From Paracoccus sp. DMF-8 (GTDB taxonomy: Bacteria; Pseudomonadota; Alphaproteobacteria; Rhodobacterales; Rhodobacteraceae), in the NCBI RefSeq assembly GCF_029309835.1, contig NZ_JARJHL010000010.1:372001-436000 (forward strand): DNA of 64,000 nt. Direction: 5' to 3'. Both the position numbers and the translations under genes were made by a program. Shown here one piece after another: positions 59,782-64,000 of this stretch (positions within the stretch are counted from its first letter, which is position 1; each line of letters starts with the position of its first letter). The notes below the pieces were generated by a model, which was given only the letters and a program-made list of their open reading frames with translations, had not been told where the DNA came from and made no database searches.

Positions 59782-60473
59782 AAGCTAATTGGCTCCCACT
59801 GACCCCAGATACGGAAACACGTAAGGGTGAGAGCGTTGTCTATCTTGGGGTTTTTGCCGATGCAGTAAAGATCGGCATATCCATCAACCCAAAGGAGCGG
59901 CTCCGCTCACTCTCAACTACATCGGGGCGGATGCTGGAAAGAGCCTTCATCTTGATGGCCGAACAGGCTTATGACGCCCGTCGCGCAGAGATGGATCTCC
60001 ACGCCCGGTTCTCGTCAATCCGCTTGGAGGGGGAGTGGTTCCTGCCTCAAGCAATAGCGGCGATGAAAGCGCCTATTGAAGTGAACCAGATTGACGGGTT
60101 TGCAGAAGGGGCTGACTCCCGGGTCACTGACCAGTTCGCGCGCTTCGGGTTTAAGCTATTGCCTGTCGCAACTGCGGATCAGGTTCGTGAGGCGCAGATA
60201 TGGTCTGTTAAGGTTGCGTTCATACCCATCATGGCAGAGATCATGGTCGCACTGTCTGAAACGGCAGCGAAAGCTGAGGCTGCTTTCGAGGTAAAGCCGG
60301 GCATGTCGGGCAGCGATGTGCTGATGGCGTGGTCGGCGCTGATCGAAAAAGCAGGTGGCCTTCATCACTCACGTAATCTGGGTGATGTTTTGGACCGCAT
60401 TGCCAACGAGGCCACTTACTACAGTGAGGATGAGTTCGTCAGCGGCTTAACGGCCACGCATCCGTCTATCTGA
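59779..60473 (+). CDS. T5orf172/GIY-YIG-like protein with C-terminal extension
   Basis: 231 residues from ATG 59779, overlapping the KilA-N stop. GESVVYLGVFADAVKIGISI then NPKERLRSLSTTSG and AEMDLHARFSSIRLEGEWFL (residues ~15-90) form a T5orf172 core. The C-terminal 140 residues are helical and unassigned. T5orf172 domains are often joined to KilA-N/BRO-type phage proteins, consistent with this adjacency. Base composition is less GC-rich than in the structural genes. Confidence 0.68.
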
Positions 60474-60547
60474 ATCCAAACGGCCCCCGGCGCGGTAGCA
60501 GCCGCATCGGAGGCCTAACCCAAACCTGATCATCAGAGGATCAAGTC

Positions 60548-60946
60548 ATGGCTTTGACCAAAGATAGCGGCGTGTCCGCACAATTCAACCGCCGCGCCCT
60601 TCTGAAACTGGCCCCTGCGCTTGCTGTCGTCCCGGCTGCCGCGCTGTCGGGGGAAGTCCTGCCGCCTGTCAGCGAAACCCCGGTCGAGGCACTGTTCCGC
60701 GAATGGGAGATAGCCCACGCTGACTTGATCAGCGACCGATGGGACGACGCGACCGAGGATGAACAGGAGGCCATCTGCGGGCGTGTCAGCGATATCGCCT
60801 ATCGGATGATGGAACTGCCGTCGCGAAGCGCCCGAGACTTTGCGATGAAGGTCACGGCCTACACCGTCTTTGGCGAGAATGGGTTGCCAGACGAGGGGCA
60901 GGATCGGGCGCTCTGGGCCGAAGCCCGCGCGCTGGTCGCCGCCTGA
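60548..60946 (+). CDS. Phage protein with twin-arginine-like N-terminus
   Basis: 132 residues. FNRRALLKLAPALAVVPAAA (residues 13-32) looks like a Tat-type signal or membrane anchor. The rest is acidic and helical (PVEALFREWEIAHADLISDR, RMMELPSRSARDFAMKVTAY). Common in prophages of Rhodobacterales, role unknown. AGAGGATCAAGTC precedes the ATG. A hairpin terminator follows. Confidence 0.65.
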   Translation: MALTKDSGVSAQFNRRALLKLAPALAVVPAAALSGEVLPPVSETPVEALFREWEIAHADLISDRWDDATEDEQEAICGRVSDIAYRMMELPSRSARDFAMKVTAYTVFGENGLPDEGQDRALWAEARALVAA

Positions 60947-60969
60947 ACTAACTGAAATCACTGCCAACT

Positions 60970-60993
60970 GGCCCCGCTTCGGTGGGGCCTTTC
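60970..60993 (+). terminator. Rho-independent terminator ending the inserted block
   Basis: An 8-bp stem GGCCCCGC/GTGGGGCC with a TTCG loop is followed by TTTC. It lies 23 bp past the gene ending at 60946 and would insulate the immI-like block from the tail genes. Confidence 0.7.
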
Positions 60994-61399
60994 AAATGTC
61001 CAACTTAACTCCGAAGTCACCCCTTCCTCGCGCCCCGCGATCCCATCCCCCTACGATCATTGCGTCTGCGGTGATGGACCATCCAACCCAACCATGCTTT
61101 TTCAGCATGTCGCGATATCCTGCCGCAACTGGACGGGCCAGATGGCCGACCTTCTGTCCGTTGATGTAAATTGCAACCGCGTTTTCATCATGGGGGTTGT
61201 CGTCTTCGCAAATGATGGCGGCGATACAGTCAAATTCGGCGCTTTCGTCGGATCTGCCGCCGACAATTCGCGCCAAAGCATCCTGATAGTGGCTTTCGCC
61301 AACGATATCGAATTCGAATGATCCATCACCCTCAAGGTGCATGGAGCGATTAGGTTGTGGCGATGGTTCGCCGCCGAAAAGTCGAGAAAGCCAACCCAT
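60992..61399 (-). CDS. HIRAN domain protein on the opposite strand
   Basis: 135 residues. FEFDIVGESHYQDALARIVG, AIICEDDNPHDENAVAIYIN and GQKVGHLARPVAAGYRDML are the HIRAN-domain blocks, a fold that binds DNA 3' ends in helicase-like proteins. Here it stands alone with a short N-terminus (MGWLSRLFGGEP). Opposite to the late genes, so it is likely an independently expressed moron. Confidence 0.82.
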   Translation of the reverse strand: MGWLSRLFGGEPSPQPNRSMHLEGDGSFEFDIVGESHYQDALARIVGGRSDESAEFDCIAAIICEDDNPHDENAVAIYINGQKVGHLARPVAAGYRDMLKKHGWVGWSITADAMIVGGWDRGARGRGDFGVKLDI

Positions 61400-61455
61400 T
61401 TCAATCCCCCGTTTCGATGACGGTGGCGCATGTGGGCTGATTCGTGGAGTCGAAA

Positions 61456-61623
61456 ATGTGGCTTGAGTTCACTGCCGTCTTTCGCTGGCGCCCGAAATCG
61501 AGCGTCTCAATCCGCTACGAACCCGGCATGAGGTTGCGCGTCACCCGTCGTTGTGCGGCGGCTGCACTAGCAAAAGGCGCGGCGGTGCGGATCGAAAACC
61601 CGAAAGGCCGCGATAATGGCTAA
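61456..61623 (+). CDS. 55-residue phage protein between connector and tail genes
   Basis: MWLEFTAVFRWRPKSSVSIR then YEPGMRLRVTRRCAAAALAK and a basic end. GTGGAGTCGAAA precedes the ATG. It overlaps the gp10-like start by 8 bp, as small genes at this place often do. Confidence 0.6.
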   Translation: MWLEFTAVFRWRPKSSVSIRYEPGMRLRVTRRCAAAALAKGAAVRIENPKGRDNG

Positions 61624-62095
61624 ATCGGCCACGATCATCGGTCTGGCCAAGCTTCAAAAGAAGCTGGACCGGCTGCCGAAAATCGCAAAAGACCATATCC
61701 GCGAGAAGATGGCCGAGGCTGCTGACGAAATCGTCGCAATGATGAAAAGCCTCGTTCCGGTGCTGAAAACCCCGGACGAAAGGCGCCGGGCCGGTGCTTT
61801 GCGGGACAGTATCGCTTGGACCTGGGGGCAGGCGCCGAAAGGATCAATGGTCATCGCGACGATGAAAGGCGCAGGCGCTGGTGGCGACCTGACCATCACG
61901 CTTTATGCCGGATCGCGCGACAAATCGCAGGGCGTGGATGATGCCTTTTATGCGCGATGGGTTGAGTTCGGGACGTCAAAAATGTCAGCGCAACCGTTTT
62001 TCTATGTGTCGTGGCGGGCAAATCGCCGCAAGGCGCGCAACAAGGTCCGAAAGGCTGTCCGTGACTCTGCCAGACAGGTCGCGGCGGGAAGATAA
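61616..62095 (+). CDS. HK97 gp10-like head-tail joining protein
   Basis: 159 residues. LAKLQKKLDRLPKIAKDHIR then AADEIVAMMKSLVPV near 10-47, YARWVEFGTSKMSAQPFFYV near 111-130 and the basic C-terminal helix are typical of the HK97-gp10 family. Resumes the morphogenesis order after the inserted block. Confidence 0.88.
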   Translation: MAKSATIIGLAKLQKKLDRLPKIAKDHIREKMAEAADEIVAMMKSLVPVLKTPDERRRAGALRDSIAWTWGQAPKGSMVIATMKGAGAGGDLTITLYAGSRDKSQGVDDAFYARWVEFGTSKMSAQPFFYVSWRANRRKARNKVRKAVRDSARQVAAGR

Positions 62096-62166
62096 ACCCT
62101 AACCCTTAATCCGGCTTCGTGCCGTTCACCTGCCCATGGCGGGCAATTTCTCATGGAGAAAATACA

Positions 62167-62610
62167 ATGGCAAAGCCCATCACTGCGAAGTTCGGAAAGT
62201 TCTTCGTTCGCCTCTCGGATGGCGGAACCCCGGCAGAGTTCATCGCCCCCTGCGGGTTTACGTCGAAGTCGTTCACGCGCAACAAGTCGCTGAACGAGGT
62301 CACGGTCCCGGATTGCGACGATCCGGATGCCGCCGCATGGCAAGAGCGTGACGTGCAGAGCATGTCGGCCACGATCAGCGGGTCCGGTGTTCTTGCGCAG
62401 GCATCCGTTCCTACTTGGGAAGCTGCTTTGGCAAGCACGGACAGCGTTGAGTGCGAGGTCGAAATCGAATTTCCTGATGGGGTGACGGACGTCTATACCG
62501 GCCGCTTTCATCTGGAAAGCTTCGAGATCAACGCCGCCATCGGTGAGCGGGTTCAGGTCTCGGTCAGCATGCAGTCGGACGGCGAAATCATCCACGCGCG
62601 GACTGAATAA
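62167..62610 (+). CDS. Major tail (tube) protein
   Basis: 147 residues. KFGKFFVRLSDGGTPAEFIA, GFTSKSFTRNKSLNEVTVPD, CDDPDAAAWQERDVQSMSAT and GRFHLESFEINAAIGERVQV match the phage tail tube protein family that stacks as hexamers. ATG 62167 has TGGAGAAAATACA upstream. The stop TAA overlaps the next ATG (TAATG). Confidence 0.86.
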   Translation: MAKPITAKFGKFFVRLSDGGTPAEFIAPCGFTSKSFTRNKSLNEVTVPDCDDPDAAAWQERDVQSMSATISGSGVLAQASVPTWEAALASTDSVECEVEIEFPDGVTDVYTGRFHLESFEINAAIGERVQVSVSMQSDGEIIHARTE

Positions 62611-63065
62611 TGACCAGATCCGCACAGGTGACGCTGGATTGGGCGGATGGGACTTACCCGTTCGCCCTGAAAATCGAGCAACTGACCGAATTGCAGGAAA
62701 AGTGCGATGCAGGCCCGTGGTATATCCAATGGGCGCTTGAATCTGCGGTTATGTCACGGGCCATCGGGTCGGCCCCACCCAAAGACCTGATCCACCCTTA
62801 TGTCACCGAGCCGCTTAGGCTGGGTCTCATTGGCGGGGGCATGCCAGCGGTCGAGGCCATGAAAAAAGTCCGCGCCTACGCAGGCCCCGGGCAGCTTTAT
62901 GAGAACATGGCCCCGGCCTTCGCTGTGCTCAGCGCGGCATTGCAGGGCGTTCCTGAGGATGAGCCGGAAAAGTCCGAGGCGGGACAAAAGAAGGCCGCGA
63001 GCCGCTCCCGCGCGGGAAAATCAGGTTCGCGGAAGTCTTTGGCGTCGGATGCGCAGCCGGACTAA
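62610..63065 (+). CDS. Tail assembly chaperone, short form (gpG-like; GTA-TAC-type)
   Basis: 151 residues. MTRSAQVTLDWADGTYPFAL then KIEQLTELQEKCDAGPWYIQ resemble the gene-transfer-agent-type tail chaperone family. The C-terminal tail (QKKAASRSRAGKSGSRKSLA) is basic and disordered. The slippery sequence at 63014 lies in this tail, allowing a longer product. It wraps the tape measure during tail assembly. Confidence 0.82.
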   Translation: MTRSAQVTLDWADGTYPFALKIEQLTELQEKCDAGPWYIQWALESAVMSRAIGSAPPKDLIHPYVTEPLRLGLIGGGMPAVEAMKKVRAYAGPGQLYENMAPAFAVLSAALQGVPEDEPEKSEAGQKKAASRSRAGKSGSRKSLASDAQPD

Positions 63066-63211
63066 GCCCGGCTGACGTCAAGGCGTGTTCGTGGTGGGAG
63101 TTCAGTGCCGCCGTTTGCGGATGGATTTCCGCAAATAGCAGCGGCGATGATCAGGGCGTCACCGAGGATGAAGCAGACGATCTGTGGCAGGGAGTCATGG
63201 AGCGGATGTGA
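62610..63211 (+). CDS. Tail assembly chaperone, long frameshift product (gpGT-like)
   Basis: About 200 residues: the first 137 codons of the short form, then, after a -1 slip at 63014-63020, the extension IRFAEVFGVGCAAGLSPADV and KACSWWEFSAAVCGWISANS to DLWQGVMERM. The extension has sensible composition (Trp, Cys, acidic end) and no ATG start, so it needs the slip to be expressed. It would be made at a low ratio to the short form, as required for tail length control. Confidence 0.7.
63014..63020 (+). promoter_or_regulatory. -1 ribosomal frameshift slippery heptamer GGGAAAA
   Basis: In the chaperone frame the heptamer reads G GGA AAA, the X XXY YYZ form. A -1 slip continues as ATC AGG TTC and stays open for 63 codons to TGA 63209-63211, as in the lambda G/GT frameshift. 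Confidence 0.75.
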
Positions 63212-63541
63212 CTACTTTTTCCATGATTGATCAAATACACTTGGCTTTTTCATAGTGCCTTTTTTCTTGTCTACGACGCAGAGATAGGTCGAGTAGTAGC
63301 TCTTGTCAGCATCATAGACCGCGATTTCAAATACTGGCGATCCCCGCTTGCGCCATGAGTCGGTAATGCGAGTTCGCTCGCCATCAGCGAATCTTTTCGC
63401 GATCCATTGCTCGCATTCTTTTCCATAGGATGATTTTTCGCTCGATCTTATGGGACTGGATTGCGTCCACCAGAACGCCATCGCGCCAACAACAACTACA
63501 GCCGCAGCGAATTTTGCTGCGCTCTTCTGTCTTTCCTCCAA
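63212..63541 (-). CDS. Membrane-anchored protein on the opposite strand (moron)
   Basis: 109 residues from TTG 63541 (CCGGAGG upstream). One N-terminal helix (KFAAAVVVVGAMAFWW) is followed by a soluble domain (CEQWIAKRFADGERTRITDS, FEIAVYDADKSYYSTYLCVV). It runs against the tail genes, sits exactly between the chaperone stop and the tape-measure start, and is less GC-rich. Function unknown; surface or exclusion roles are possible. Confidence 0.65.
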   Translation of the reverse strand: MEERQKSAAKFAAAVVVVGAMAFWWTQSSPIRSSEKSSYGKECEQWIAKRFADGERTRITDSWRKRGSPVFEIAVYDADKSYYSTYLCVVDKKKGTMKKPSVFDQSWKK

Positions 63542-63558
63542 GAGGGCCTCCGGTAAAA

Positions 63559-64000
63559 ATGGCAACTGATCTTGAAAAGCTGGTTGTCCAGCTATCTGCC
63601 GATATCAAGGGCTATGAACGCGAAATGCGCAAGGCTGTTGGCGTTACCAACCGGCAGGCGCGTGACGTCGAGAACCGATTTCGTCAGATGCAGCGCAATC
63701 TGGATGGCATCGGGCGCGGCGCTGCGCGGTCATTGGTCGCACCCCTGGCTGGTATCGGTGCCGCGCTGTCGGTGCGCGAGGTCATGCGATACGCTGATGC
63801 ATGGACACAGGCGACGAACGCGCTGGCTGTGGCGGGGGTAACAGGCAGACAGCAAAAGCAGGTGATGGATTCGCTCTATGAAGCTGCGCAGGCTAACGGC
63901 GCTCCGGTCACTGCCCTTATCGACCTTTACGGCAAGGCAGCGCAGGCAAACGACAACCTTGGTGCGTCGCAAGAAGATTTGATCCGGTTTTCCGAAGGGA
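63559..64000 (+). CDS. Tape measure protein, truncated by the window end
   Basis: 147 residues visible and still open at base 64000. MATDLEKLVVQLSADIKGYE then REMRKAVGVTNRQARDVENR, RSLVAPLAGIGAALSVREVM and YADAWTQATNALAVAGVTG are typical of the N-terminus of siphovirus tape-measure proteins, which are usually very long. Position after the tail chaperone fits. It sets tail length. Confidence 0.9.
   Translation, partial: MATDLEKLVVQLSADIKGYEREMRKAVGVTNRQARDVENRFRQMQRNLDGIGRGAARSLVAPLAGIGAALSVREVMRYADAWTQATNALAVAGVTGRQQKQVMDSLYEAAQANGAPVTALIDLYGKAAQANDNLGASQEDLIRFSEG

Overview
The window is high-GC DNA from an alphaproteobacterium, most likely a Rhodobacteraceae/Paracoccus-like member of the Rhodobacterales. 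This rests on the compact zwf-pgl-pgi cluster, a two-domain cold-shock protein next to a DUF192 protein, a ChvE/Ggu sugar system under a LysR regulator, and phage genes of the type common in that order. The first ~34 kb is chromosome and the last ~30 kb is the left part of an integrated lambdoid siphovirus.

Host part. 1-3.6 kb holds the upper Entner-Doudoroff/oxidative pentose phosphate genes (zwf partial, pgl, pgi), then tRNA-Pro(UGG), DUF192, a broken double cold-shock gene, pdxH, fabI, a RhtB-type exporter, gpt, a frameshifted glycosyltransferase-like gene, a frameshifted DapA-family deaminase and a SleB-type lipoprotein. From 11.5 to 29.7 kb lies a sugar-acid locus. A LysR regulator diverges from ChvE-GguAB-GguC, a sugar-acid dehydratase, a Gfo/Idh-type sugar dehydrogenase, ketoglutarate semialdehyde dehydrogenase, a second complete ABC importer (YtfQRT-YjfF type), a lactonase, a mutarotase, DgoK and DgoA. 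Most genes overlap by ATGA or GTGA. Together they can import L-arabinose and D-galactose, oxidise them without early phosphorylation, and deliver alpha-ketoglutarate or pyruvate plus glyceraldehyde-3-phosphate. CspA, ChaC and Lon follow.

Prophage. It begins at the 3' end of tRNA-Val(CAC) at 34.0 kb and runs off the window. The leftward early operon (40.6 to 34.1 kb) carries small proteins, HU, an exonuclease, an ERF annealing protein, SSB, NinB-like, DUF1364, excisionase and integrase. The immunity region (40.6-43.2 kb) has a small repressor, a Cro-like gene and six copies of an 18-bp operator. It also has a Panacea-type toxin-antitoxin candidate with its own promoter and a 28-residue membrane peptide. 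The rightward early region (43.8-48.8 kb) has RusA, a GIY-YIG-like protein, a replication initiator containing iterons, a loader-like protein, a DnaA-domain-IV-like protein and a methyltransferase-like protein. The late region (50.2 kb to the end) has HNH, terminases, protease, capsid, portal, a collagen-like protein, connectors, tail genes and the start of the tape measure. A P22 immI-like module (two Arc-type repressors, a KilA-N antirepressor) and several morons interrupt the late genes at 58.3-61.4 kb.

A cross-cutting feature is a series of single-base indels, many at homopolymers. They break at least seven genes in host and phage alike, and this could be a sequencing artefact rather than biology.
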